Shown: positions 1 to 5,307, counted from the first letter of the stretch. The stretch is DNA of 5,307 bases from an uncultured Lachnospiraceae bacterium (GCA_910588535.1 CAJUOO010000107.1:1-5307), one strand, 5' to 3'. Made by a program: numbers and translations. The notes: generated by a model not told the origin, from the sequence alone.

Positions 1-30
1 TTTCCCGAAAATGATACAACAAATTCTTAA
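1..30 (+). repeat. Tail of a dispersed repeat, or 3' end of a gene to the left
   Basis: The first 24 bases match the reverse complement of 5185-5208 at 21 of 24 positions. In one frame they read FPENDTTNS followed by TAA at 28-30; the distant copy reads FPENDTADNV and then a stop. In another frame both copies read SRK followed by TGA, with a synonymous Arg codon change. The similarity fades after about base 24. Because the other copy sits in a non-coding GC-rich repeat, a shared dispersed repeat is more likely than two related proteins. The rest of this copy would lie left of the window, so a true C-terminus cannot be excluded. Confidence 0.4.
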
Positions 31-184
31 CAGGAAATAAAGTATAAAATTTACATAAGGTAATATGTTCCTGCATTATAGAAGCATATGATTTTTTTGA
101 TTAGTCGGGATGATTTGTTAGAGAGTTAATTATTGAGCAAACATTGCATTTTTGCAAGAGAGAGTAGAGATGAAAGATGCTTTT

Positions 185-281
185 ATGAATAAAAAATGGT
201 TTACATGATATAAACCATTTCATAGCATGAATACATTGTATAGTTTATCACATTTTAAAAGAAAAGTCTAGTAATTTTTTT
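185..281 (+). repeat. Repeat copy A: hairpin plus conserved right arm, upstream of the ABC operon
   Basis: This segment aligns along its whole length with 2849-2950. The left part (185-206) matches at 18 of 22 positions. Bases 213-273 match 2880-2940 without a gap at 44 of 61 positions, and the last 16 bases of that block (258-273, ending in AAGTCTAGTA) are identical. Both copies then enter a run of seven T, after a 2-base difference (TA is present only in the downstream copy). The loop of the internal hairpin differs by three bases. The conserved order is A run, hairpin, spacer, ACATT, TAGTYTATCA, AGTCTAGTA and T run. Its role is unknown; it could be a dispersed intergenic element or a shared terminator-plus-promoter module. 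Confidence 0.7.
191..220. terminator. Hairpin in repeat copy A, possible weak terminator (mainly minus strand)
   Basis: AAATGGTTTA (194-203) pairs perfectly with TAAACCATTT (211-220) around a 7-base loop. Only two pairs are G-C, so the stem is weak. On the plus strand only three T close the stem before CAT. On the minus strand the stem runs into six T (complement of 191-196), which fits a terminator better in that direction. The matching hairpin in the downstream copy is stronger and has a T run on each strand. Confidence 0.35.
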
Positions 282-303
282 CTTCAATGATAGAATATGA
301 GTA

Positions 304-341
304 CAGTTAAGCTTTTATATTTTAAAGATAAAGCTTAGCTG
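304..341 (+). promoter_or_regulatory. Long hairpin in the ABC operon leader
   Basis: Bases 304-315 (CAGTTAAGCTTT) pair with 330-341 (AAAGCTTAGCTG) to give a 12-pair stem with one G-T pair and a 14-base AT-rich loop. No T run follows, so this is not an intrinsic terminator as it stands. It lies about 70 bases upstream of the ATPase start codon. A shorter inverted repeat, CGACA (342-346) with TGTCG (354-358), follows directly. Possible roles are an operator palindrome or an RNA structure in the 5' leader. No known riboswitch or T-box motif is recognisable. Confidence 0.35.
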
Positions 342-398
342 CGACACTATAGTTGTCGGTATGCTGTATAAGCAGTGTACTGCCACAGAAAACTACAG

Positions 399-405
399 AA
401 AGGAG
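399..405 (+). promoter_or_regulatory. Shine-Dalgarno site fixing the ATPase start at 413
   Basis: AAAGGAG lies 7 bases before ATG 413. The frame is open upstream to a TTG at 353, but that codon has no Shine-Dalgarno sequence, and the extra 20 residues do not look like part of an ABC ATPase. The start at 413 gives the usual N-terminus, MIQVECVSKSF. Confidence 0.85.
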
Positions 406-412
406 AAATTCT

Positions 413-1210
413 ATGATTCAAGTAGAATGTGTATCAAAGTCGTTTCGCGTAGCGAGGCGGAACGCAGGTTGGAAGGAAGCTGTAAAGTCTTTGTGGCACA
501 GAGAGTATGAAATTGTGCAGGCATTGAGCCAGATCTCATTTGTAATTCCAGATGGGGAGATGGTGGGCTATATCGGGCCAAATGGAGCCGGTAAGAGCAG
601 TACCATAAAGATTTTAAGTGGAATTCTGACACCAGAAGAGGGAAATGTAACAATCAACGGGAGGACACCTTGGAAACAGCGAAAAGAGCATGTAAGAGAG
701 ATAGGAGTAGTCTTTGGACAGCGCACCCAGTTATGGTGGGATGTGCCTGTTATTGATTCTTTTTATCTGTTAAAGGATATCTATTCTGTACCAGAAAAAT
801 TATTTCAGGCAAATCTGGAGGAGCTGATAGAGCTTATGAATTTGTCCGAGATTGTTCGGACTCCGGCAAGACAATTATCTTTGGGACAACGTATGCGCTG
901 TGAAATAGCGGCATCTCTGCTTCACAGCCCCAAAATTTTATTTCTGGACGAGCCGACCATCGGTCTGGACGCAGTGTCAAAGCTTGCCGTGAGAGAATTT
1001 ATTCGTAAACTAAATGAAACAAAGAAAATAACGGTGATCCTCACCACCCATGATATGCAGGATATTGAGGCGCTGGCAAAGCGAATTATATTAATTGGCA
1101 AAGGAAAGATTCTGTCAGACGGTTCTCTCTCCGAGCTAAAGCAGCAATTTCCTAATGAGGAGGGATTGGATGAGATGATAGCGCAGCTCTATCAGCGCTA
1201 TCAAATTTAA
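413..1210 (+). CDS. ABC exporter ATP-binding protein, DUF990-associated (COG4586) family
   Basis: This 265-residue cytoplasmic ATPase should power the exporter formed with the two permeases encoded directly downstream. All nucleotide-binding motifs are intact: Walker A GPNGAGKS (55-62), Q-loop Gln103 within FGQRTQLWWD (101-110), signature LSLGQR (155-160), Walker B ILFLDE (175-180), D-loop GLD (184-186) and the switch His213 in TTH. The FGQRTQLWW stretch, the LSLGQRMRCE signature context and the long insertion before the first core strand are typical of ATPases paired with DUF990 permeases. Length is slightly below the usual roughly 320 residues, with a short C-terminal extension after the H-loop. 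The gene is first in the operon, and its stop lies 14 bases before the next start. The substrate is not readable from the sequence; a cyanobacterial member of this family exports viologens, which does not establish the substrate here. Confidence 0.9.
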   Translation: MIQVECVSKSFRVARRNAGWKEAVKSLWHREYEIVQALSQISFVIPDGEMVGYIGPNGAGKSSTIKILSGILTPEEGNVTINGRTPWKQRKEHVREIGVVFGQRTQLWWDVPVIDSFYLLKDIYSVPEKLFQANLEELIELMNLSEIVRTPARQLSLGQRMRCEIAASLLHSPKILFLDEPTIGLDAVSKLAVREFIRKLNETKKITVILTTHDMQDIEALAKRIILIGKGKILSDGSLSELKQQFPNEEGLDEMIAQLYQRYQI

Positions 1211-1211
1211 T

Positions 1212-1220
1212 GGGGAGGTG
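1212..1220 (+). promoter_or_regulatory. Shine-Dalgarno site fixing the first permease start at 1225
   Basis: GGGGAGGTG begins two bases after the ATPase stop. Its GGAGG core ends 6 bases before ATG 1225. An earlier in-frame ATG at 1210 overlaps the ATPase stop as TAATG, but it would lie in front of this site and has no ribosome-binding sequence of its own. The start at 1225 (MKKYLSFFRMKF) is therefore preferred. Confidence 0.85.
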
Positions 1221-1224
1221 TGTG

Positions 1225-2028
1225 ATGAAAAAATACCTTAGTTTTTTTCGCATGAAGTTTATGGCAGGTATCCAATACCGAATCGCAGCTTTTGCAGGAA
1301 TGGCAACGCAGTTTGCGTGGGGAGGGATGGAAATTCTAATCTATCGTAGCTTTTATCTGGAGAATCAGGATACATTTCCTATGCAGATGCAGGCGCTGTC
1401 AAGCTATATCTGGCTGCAGCAGGGATTTCTCGCCCTATTTTCTGTGGGGATGTTTGAGAATGATATCTTTCAGTCGATCACAAGAGGAGATGTTGCCTAT
1501 GAATTGTGTCGTCCTTGTGATCTGTATTCTATGTGGTATTTCAGAAATATAGGGATGAGGTTGTCTAGGGCACTGCTTCGTTGTGTGCCGATTTTTATGG
1601 TCTCAGTGTTTATTCCTGAGCCATATGGTCTGGGTCTTCCGGTTTCCTTTGAGGCAGCAATCTTGTTTTTTATCGCAGGAACAATCGGTTTTTTAAATGT
1701 GATAGCTTTTGTGATGATTATCTATATCAGCACTTTTTATACGCTATCTATGCAGGGAATGAGAATATTTTGTATAGCGATTGTGGAAACGTTCAGCGGC
1801 TCTCTTATACCCATCCCATTTTTACCAGATGGACTTCGACAAGTGGTGGAGCTGCTTCCCTTTGCTTCTTTGGAGAATGTTCCCCTGCGCATCTACGGCG
1901 GTGATATAGCTGGGATGCAGGCGTTGCAGGCAATTCTGTTACAGATATTTTGGTTAGTTGTGATTGTCGGAATTGGAAGGGCGTTGATGCAGAAAGCACT
2001 GAAACAGGTTGTGGTTCAGGGAGGATGA
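1225..2028 (+). CDS. ABC-2 type exporter permease, COG4587-like
   Basis: This 267-residue membrane protein is the first of two different permeases and probably forms half of a heterodimeric channel driven by the upstream ATPase. About six membrane segments are visible, near residues 18-42, 56-77, 112-130, 144-170, 176-200 and 231-253. The N-terminus (KYLSFFRMKFMAGIQYR) and the cytoplasmic loop GDVAYELCRPCDLY (88-101) match the pattern of COG4587 permeases, where a G-(D/E)-(F/V)-x-x-x-L-x-R-P core is typical and probably contacts the ATPase. There is no signal peptide or soluble domain. The stop at 2026-2028 lies only 6 bases before the next start, so the two permeases are probably translated together. 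Both lie in the same reading frame. Family placement is firm; substrate is unknown. Confidence 0.87.
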   Translation: MKKYLSFFRMKFMAGIQYRIAAFAGMATQFAWGGMEILIYRSFYLENQDTFPMQMQALSSYIWLQQGFLALFSVGMFENDIFQSITRGDVAYELCRPCDLYSMWYFRNIGMRLSRALLRCVPIFMVSVFIPEPYGLGLPVSFEAAILFFIAGTIGFLNVIAFVMIIYISTFYTLSMQGMRIFCIAIVETFSGSLIPIPFLPDGLRQVVELLPFASLENVPLRIYGGDIAGMQALQAILLQIFWLVVIVGIGRALMQKALKQVVVQGG

Positions 2029-2034
2029 GAGTGT

Positions 2035-2811
2035 ATGAAATTATATCTACATTATTTTAGTATACATATGAAAAGCATGATGCAGCACAAAATGTCTTTT
2101 TTCCTGACGATGATAGGGCAGGTGATTATGACAATCACAGCATTTTTTGGAATTTATTTTATGTTTTTGAGATTTCATTCTGTCAGGGATTTTACCTATC
2201 AGGAAGTGCTGTTAGGCTACAGTGTTGTGTTGTTTTCTTTTTCGCTTGCTGAAATGTTTGCCAGAGGATTCGATACCTTTGCTTCAATGATTTCTAATGG
2301 AGAATTTGACCGAATTATGGTAAGGCCAAGAAACGAGATTTTTCAGGTACTTGCCACTCGAATTGAATTTACCAGAATAGGAAAATTCTTACAGGCATTG
2401 TTTATGATGTTGTATGTGTTTTTGACAAGTGATATTCAATGGAATGTGTATAAGGTGGCGGTGGTTGTGTTAATGATTGCCGGCGGAGCTGCGTTGTTTT
2501 CAGGTTTGTTTCTGATCTATGCTGCTATATGTTTTTTTTCAACACAAGGGCTGGAATTTATGAATATCTTTACAGATGGAGGCAGAGAGCTGGGAAGATA
2601 CCCTCTTGGTATCTATGGAAATGCAGTGCTTAAGTTTTTTACCTTTGTGGTGCCTCTTGCGATGGTACAGTACTATCCACTTCTTTATCTCACTGGCAGA
2701 GACAACAGAGCAATGATTGCGTTCTGTCCGCTTGCGGGATTCTTCTTTCTTATTCCGAGCTGGATACTGTGGAGAATAGGAGTAAGACATTACACCTCGA
2801 CAGGATCGTAA
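2035..2811 (+). CDS. ABC-2 type exporter permease, DUF990 / COG3694-like
   Basis: This 258-residue protein is the second permease and the likely partner of the preceding one. Six hydrophobic segments lie near residues 21-47, 56-77, 113-132, 138-168, 196-218 and 226-247. The family features are the loop SNGEFDRIMVRPRN (87-100), YYPLLYLTGR (213-222) close to the last helix, and a C-terminal GVRHYTSTGS. Both permeases carry a G-E/D-F/V-x-x-x-x-x-R-P type loop at a similar position, as expected for related halves of one channel. A GGGAGG ribosome-binding site at 2019-2024 overlaps the end of the previous gene, with a rather long 10-base spacing to the start. The operon ends here: a terminator-like hairpin follows about 45 bases after the stop. 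The gene is intact. Confidence 0.88.
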   Translation: MKLYLHYFSIHMKSMMQHKMSFFLTMIGQVIMTITAFFGIYFMFLRFHSVRDFTYQEVLLGYSVVLFSFSLAEMFARGFDTFASMISNGEFDRIMVRPRNEIFQVLATRIEFTRIGKFLQALFMMLYVFLTSDIQWNVYKVAVVVLMIAGGAALFSGLFLIYAAICFFSTQGLEFMNIFTDGGRELGRYPLGIYGNAVLKFFTFVVPLAMVQYYPLLYLTGRDNRAMIAFCPLAGFFFLIPSWILWRIGVRHYTSTGS

Positions 2812-2854
2812 GTAGACAAGAAATCTATAGATAGTTTTGTGAACTTCAGTGTAT

Positions 2855-2890
2855 AAAAAACGGTTGACATAAAATTGCCAACCGTTTTTT
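2855..2890. terminator. Bidirectional intrinsic terminator after the ABC operon
   Basis: CGGTTG (2861-2866) pairs with CAACCG (2879-2884). The flanking A6 (2855-2860) and T6 (2885-2890) extend the stem and supply a U run on either strand. The loop is 12 bases, with CA/TG pairing possible inside it after one mismatch. The position, about 45 bases after the last permease stop, fits an operon end. The gene on the right also reads plus strand, so only the plus-strand direction is needed here. Confidence 0.7.
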
Positions 2891-2931
2891 GGGCGAGATA
2901 CATTATCTAGTCTATCATAGTGAGAAAGAAA

Positions 2932-2944
2932 AGTCTAGTATAAT
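2932..2944 (+). promoter_or_regulatory. Possible helD promoter -10 with an adjoining AGTCTA repeat
   Basis: TATAAT at 2939-2944 is a perfect -10 hexamer, 43 bases before the helD start codon. The hexamers 16 to 19 bases upstream (for example CATAGT at 2916-2921) do not resemble TTGACA, and no TG extension is present. AGTCTA occurs at 2909-2914 and again at 2932-2937, 23 bases apart, with the second copy touching the -10. This arrangement would suit a promoter that depends on an activator. The evidence is pattern only. Confidence 0.4.
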
Positions 2945-2987
2945 TTTTTTATTTTGTTAAAATGGGATTGATAAGGAGGATATAACG

Positions 2988-5102
2988 ATGAATGGATATA
3001 AAGCAAGTGATAGAAGAACAGAAGAAGAATTTTTTACATTTTGTCAAGAGATTGTTCAAGAAAATATTGATAAATATCAAAAACAGTCTATTCAATTAGG
3101 CATTGATATCAAGGCATTATTTGATCATTATCACTCAGATAACCCTGAACTGCACAATGCTCTGGCGATGAGTATTGATATGAAGGCTCAGGTGGATAAT
3201 TCTCTGGCAAAGAATGAGAAGGCATTGGAGAAGTTGTATTTTGGGCGTGTGGATTATATGGATAAGGAGGATGGGAGAAAGTATACACTATATATTGGGA
3301 AAAATGGGGTGGTGAAGGATGGTTTAGAGCCTCTGATTATTGACTGGCGTGCACCGGTTTCCAGTATCTATTATGAAAATCAGGTAGGTGAAGGTTCTTA
3401 TCAGGTGCCGGAGCAGGCGAAAAGACAGGTTACTCTGGATAGAAAGCGAACGTATGAGATTGTGCAGAGGAAGCTTCTTGATTTCTATGACGCGGAGGTG
3501 ATCGCCAATGATGAGCTTTTGACAAAGTATCTTGGAAAGAATAAAGAGGCAGTTTTAGGGGAGATTATAGCAACGATTCAGAAGGAGCAGAATGATATTA
3601 TCCGACAGACGCCTTATCGGAATATGGTGGTTCAGGGTGTGGCGGGAAGTGGTAAGACAACGGTGGCGATGCACAGGATTTCGTATATTCTGTATAATTA
3701 TGGAGATCGGTTTAAGCCTCAAGAGTTTTTTGTGATTGGCAGTAATAAGATGTTGTTAAATTATATCACAGGCGTATTGCCAGATCTGGATGTGCGGGGA
3801 ATTAACCAGATGGTTATGGAGGATTTCTTTATCTGGTTGTTGGACAAAGATTATAAGGAAAAGAGCTATAAGGTACTGAGAAAGGAGCCGGGAGAGGAGG
3901 AGCAAATTCTGGGGCAATTCCAGCGCCTAAAGGGTTCTCTTGGCTGGCTGGATTGTCTAAAGAAATATCTGGATAGGCTGGAGAAGAGGAAGATACAAGT
4001 AGAATCTGTGATCTGTTGGGACGAGGTGGTGTACTCGAAGGAGGCGATACAAGCTTTTCTTGACAATAATAGCCGATTCTCTCTTAGAAATAAGATGGAT
4101 ATGTTAAATAAGAGAGTGATGATTAAGGTGAAAGATTATCTGAGAATGATGTCGGCAGAATCTCATGTTGTCCGGGCTGAGAGCAAGAAGTACAAGAATT
4201 ATTTTGGTAATTGTGTATGGAAAACTTCTGTTTTGGAGCATTATATAGAGTTTGTGGAGGAGCTGGCAGAGGAAAAGAAGGAATATCAGAAGGAGCTTCA
4301 AGCGCTTGCAATGAAGCTTTTGAAAAAGGAGCTTGATGTATATGATCTGGCGGCAATGGTATATCTGAAACATAGAATAAAAGATATAGAGGATAACGAT
4401 ATGGTTAAGCATATTGTGATCGATGAGGCGCAGGACTTCGGCAGCTTTGTATTTAAAGTGATGAAGGAGGTACTTCCAAAGGCGACCTATACAATTATGG
4501 GTGATGTGTCGCAGAATATAAACTATTCTTCTGGAATGAATGATTGGGAGGTGTTAAAAAATAAGATTTTTTCTCCAGAGAGGGATTCTTTTTATGTGCT
4601 GGCTAAGAGCTACAGAAACACGATAGAGATATCAGAGTTTGCGCAGATTATACTAAGACATGGTTCTTTTGCGAATTATCCGATTGAGCCGATTATCCGC
4701 CATGGGAAGAAGCCAGAGATCTTATGTGATATTGCAGAGGGAAAGCTTTTGGAGTGTTGTGTCAGGACGATTGAGGAATGGCAGAAGGAGGGGTATGAGA
4801 CAATCGCCGTGATTTGTAGGGATAAGGCAGAGAGCGCAAAGGTGAGAGGGATGCTCTCAAAACAAGTTGTGGTTGAGCAGACGGAGGCGGAGGATGCAGT
4901 ATTTTCCACTGGAGTGATGGTGCTTCCTGTTGCATTGACAAAGGGATTGGAATTTGACACTGTATTTTTGTGGGACCCGACAAAGATGAAATATCCTTGT
5001 AATGATGCCAATGTAAAATTATTATATGTGGCAGCGACCAGAGCACTGCATCAGCTTGTGGTAGCGGCGGAGGGAGAATTGTCAGAGATACTGATGGAGT
5101 AG
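2988..5102 (+). CDS. helD: HelD-type superfamily 1 helicase, RNA polymerase recycling factor
   Basis: HelD proteins bind RNA polymerase, push arms into its channels and use ATP to release stalled or hibernating enzyme from nucleic acid. This 704-residue protein has a helical, charged N-terminus (about 1-90) fitting the secondary-channel arm, then the family stretch LIIDWRAPVSSIYYE (116-130). The helicase motifs are intact: Q-motif IQKEQNDIIR (197-206), Walker A GVAGSGKTT (217-225), motif II DEAQD (479-483), motif III MGDVSQNI (504-511), motif IV SYRNT (541-545), motif V TKGLEFD (651-657) and motif VI YVAATRA (680-686). Residues about 270-465 hold the HelD-specific insertion with little helicase similarity. 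It is somewhat shorter than Bacillus subtilis HelD (774 residues), with a short tail after motif VI. A strong AAGGAGG site ends 8-9 bases before the ATG. UvrD or Rep are poorer fits because of the N-terminal HelD signature. It is probably transcribed alone. Confidence 0.88.
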   Translation: MNGYKASDRRTEEEFFTFCQEIVQENIDKYQKQSIQLGIDIKALFDHYHSDNPELHNALAMSIDMKAQVDNSLAKNEKALEKLYFGRVDYMDKEDGRKYTLYIGKNGVVKDGLEPLIIDWRAPVSSIYYENQVGEGSYQVPEQAKRQVTLDRKRTYEIVQRKLLDFYDAEVIANDELLTKYLGKNKEAVLGEIIATIQKEQNDIIRQTPYRNMVVQGVAGSGKTTVAMHRISYILYNYGDRFKPQEFFVIGSNKMLLNYITGVLPDLDVRGINQMVMEDFFIWLLDKDYKEKSYKVLRKEPGEEEQILGQFQRLKGSLGWLDCLKKYLDRLEKRKIQVESVICWDEVVYSKEAIQAFLDNNSRFSLRNKMDMLNKRVMIKVKDYLRMMSAESHVVRAESKKYKNYFGNCVWKTSVLEHYIEFVEELAEEKKEYQKELQALAMKLLKKELDVYDLAAMVYLKHRIKDIEDNDMVKHIVIDEAQDFGSFVFKVMKEVLPKATYTIMGDVSQNINYSSGMNDWEVLKNKIFSPERDSFYVLAKSYRNTIEISEFAQIILRHGSFANYPIEPIIRHGKKPEILCDIAEGKLLECCVRTIEEWQKEGYETIAVICRDKAESAKVRGMLSKQVVVEQTEAEDAVFSTGVMVLPVALTKGLEFDTVFLWDPTKMKYPCNDANVKLLYVAATRALHQLVVAAEGELSEILME

Positions 5103-5122
5103 ATAAGCCTTTGAAAAAATGT

Positions 5123-5137
5123 GGGGCTGTCGCATTA
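5123..5137 (+). repeat. IS-like terminal sequence (GGGGCTGTCGCATTA)
   Basis: This short sequence begins 20 bases after the helD stop. It resembles the GGGGCTGTCGCA-type ends seen in some insertion sequences of clostridia, possibly the IS1182 family; this is recalled from experience and is not verified. It would be the outer end of an element lying to the right on the minus strand. No transposase coding sequence or matching second end is visible in the window, so it may be a remnant or the edge of a non-autonomous element. Confidence 0.35.
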
Positions 5138-5174
5138 AAAAAATAAATACAAAATAGTAGTACTTCTTGTATTT
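5137..5174 (-). terminator. Terminator-like hairpin facing left
   Basis: AAATACAA (5145-5152) pairs with TTGTATTT (5167-5174) around a 14-base loop. Read on the minus strand, the stem is followed by A and then seven T (complement of 5137-5143), which is the layout of an intrinsic terminator for transcription coming from the right. The stem is AT-rich and therefore weak. No plus-strand T run follows, so helD has no clear terminator of its own in the window. Confidence 0.4.
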
Positions 5175-5175
5175 G

Positions 5176-5307
5176 TCATACGTTATCTGCTGTATCATTT
5201 TCTGGAAAGATTCGTCCGGGGAACTGCCGGTGGTCCTCCGTCACCCCGCTTGCGCTTAGTGAAAAACGCAGCGGACGCTAAGCTCGAAACTACCTCGCTA
5301 AGCGCCG
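5176..5307 (-). repeat. GC-rich structured repeat running off the right edge
   Basis: Bases 5211-5307 contain 60 G or C in 97 (62 percent), unlike the AT-rich genes nearby. GCGCTTAG (5252-5259) pairs with CTAAGCGC (5298-5305), and its GCTTAG core can instead pair with CTAAGC (5278-5283), so two hairpins compete. CGCTAAGC occurs twice, at 5276-5283 and 5296-5303. On the minus strand one frame is open from the edge to a TGA at 5195-5197; its 36 residues are low in information (SSLASAAFF, GDGGPPAVP) and look like a translated repeat, not a protein. The neighbouring frame ends FPENDTADNV at 5176-5178 and matches the left window edge. I believe similar blocks recur in Lachnospiraceae genomes, which is recollection only. 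Function is unknown. Confidence 0.45.

Larger units (their letters stand above)
31..412. other. AT-rich intergenic region and leader of the ABC operon; no gene recognised
   Basis: No convincing coding sequence is present on either strand. A 12-codon ORF at 170-208 (MKDAFMNKKWFT) has only a weak GAGAG upstream and runs into the hairpin at 194-220, so I do not call it a gene. A small perfect inverted repeat, TTGCA-TTTT-TGCAA, lies at 144-157. The right part holds a repeat copy (185-281) and a long hairpin (304-341), listed separately. No well-spaced -35/-10 pair stands out. Weak -10-like hexamers occur at 291-296 (TAGAAT), 316-321 (TATATT) and 348-353 (TATAGT), none with a good -35 about 17 bases upstream. 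The operon promoter therefore probably lies here but cannot be placed. Confidence 0.5.
2849..2950 (+). repeat. Repeat copy B: between the ABC operon and helD
   Basis: This is the second copy of the element at 185-281, in the same orientation about 2.66 kb downstream. It fills most of the intergenic gap between the exporter and the helicase gene. It contains a stronger hairpin than copy A, the conserved ACATT and TAGTCTATCA blocks, and the shared AAAGAAAAGTCTAGTA ending (2925-2940). Here the shared ending is extended by TA, which creates a perfect TATAAT at 2939-2944. Copy A lacks these two bases. Its left half thus looks like a terminator for the exporter operon and its right end like a promoter for helD. 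Confidence 0.7.

Noticed and set aside
170..208. A 12-residue leader peptide, MKDAFMNKKWFT
   Set aside because: The ribosome-binding site is weak and there is no run of regulatory codons. The stop falls in the hairpin because the repeat carries ACAT(A/G)A there; the matching frame in copy B, ending KKRLT, lacks an ATG.
340..346. TGCGACA as a partner for the IS-like end at 5128-5134
   Set aside because: Only seven bases match, the following bases (CTATAG versus GCCCC) differ, and its distance to the left-edge repeat (about 340 bases versus about 75) does not fit the right-hand arrangement.
353..412. N-terminal extension of the ATPase from TTG 353
   Set aside because: The rare start codon has no Shine-Dalgarno site, the extra residues do not resemble the family, and ATG 413 has AAAGGAG at good spacing.
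2823..2832. Perfect palindrome ATCTATAGAT after the last permease gene
   Set aside because: Ten AT-rich bases of symmetry are expected by chance in such DNA, and it is not repeated near the other unit.
2864..2869. TTGACA as a helD -35 element
   Set aside because: It lies inside the terminator stem, 69 bases before the TATAAT, and no -10 sequence occurs 16-18 bases downstream of it.
185..2950. CRISPR array or tandem repeat
   Set aside because: Only two copies exist, 2.66 kb apart and diverged, with genes between them and no regular spacers.
4104..5046. Minus-strand open frames of 77 to 111 codons inside helD
   Set aside because: They lie opposite an intact, motif-complete helicase gene, have no ribosome-binding sites and show no recognisable protein features.

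Overview
The window reads as chromosomal DNA of a low-GC Firmicute. Lachnospiraceae or a close clostridial relative is the best guess: the genes are AT-rich, start sites carry strong AGGAGG-type Shine-Dalgarno sequences, and the protein sequences resemble gut clostridial versions of their families. This assignment is inferred from composition and style; no marker gene is present.

Layout. Bases 1-30 look like the tail of a dispersed repeat, or of a gene lying to the left. Bases 31-412 hold no recognisable gene. They contain a repeat copy (185-281) built around a hairpin, and a second long hairpin (304-341) in the leader of the first operon. Bases 413-2811 form a compact three-gene operon: an ATPase and two different six-helix permeases of the DUF990 / COG4586-4587-3694 ABC exporter family (called the viologen exporter family in some databases). 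A hairpin with A and T runs on its two sides (2855-2890) closes the operon. This hairpin is part of a second copy (2849-2950) of the repeat found upstream, so the operon lies between two direct copies. Bases 2988-5102 encode a HelD-type superfamily 1 helicase, a factor that removes and recycles stalled RNA polymerase. A perfect TATAAT at the right end of the second repeat copy may be its -10 element. Bases 5103-5307 hold no gene on the plus strand. They contain an IS-like terminal sequence, a minus-strand terminator-like hairpin and a GC-rich structured repeat that runs out of the window.

How the parts work together. The ATPase and the two permeases should assemble into one membrane exporter of unknown substrate. 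HelD acts in the cytoplasm on RNA polymerase and is probably a separate transcription unit. Export and RNA polymerase rescue can both serve drug or stress tolerance, but nothing in the sequence proves a functional link.

The most interesting signals lie outside the genes. One is the pair of roughly 100-bp hairpin-containing repeats around the ABC operon, whose stems differ by paired, compensating substitutions. The other is the inverted copies of a short repeat tail at the two ends of the window. No clearly new multi-gene system is visible.
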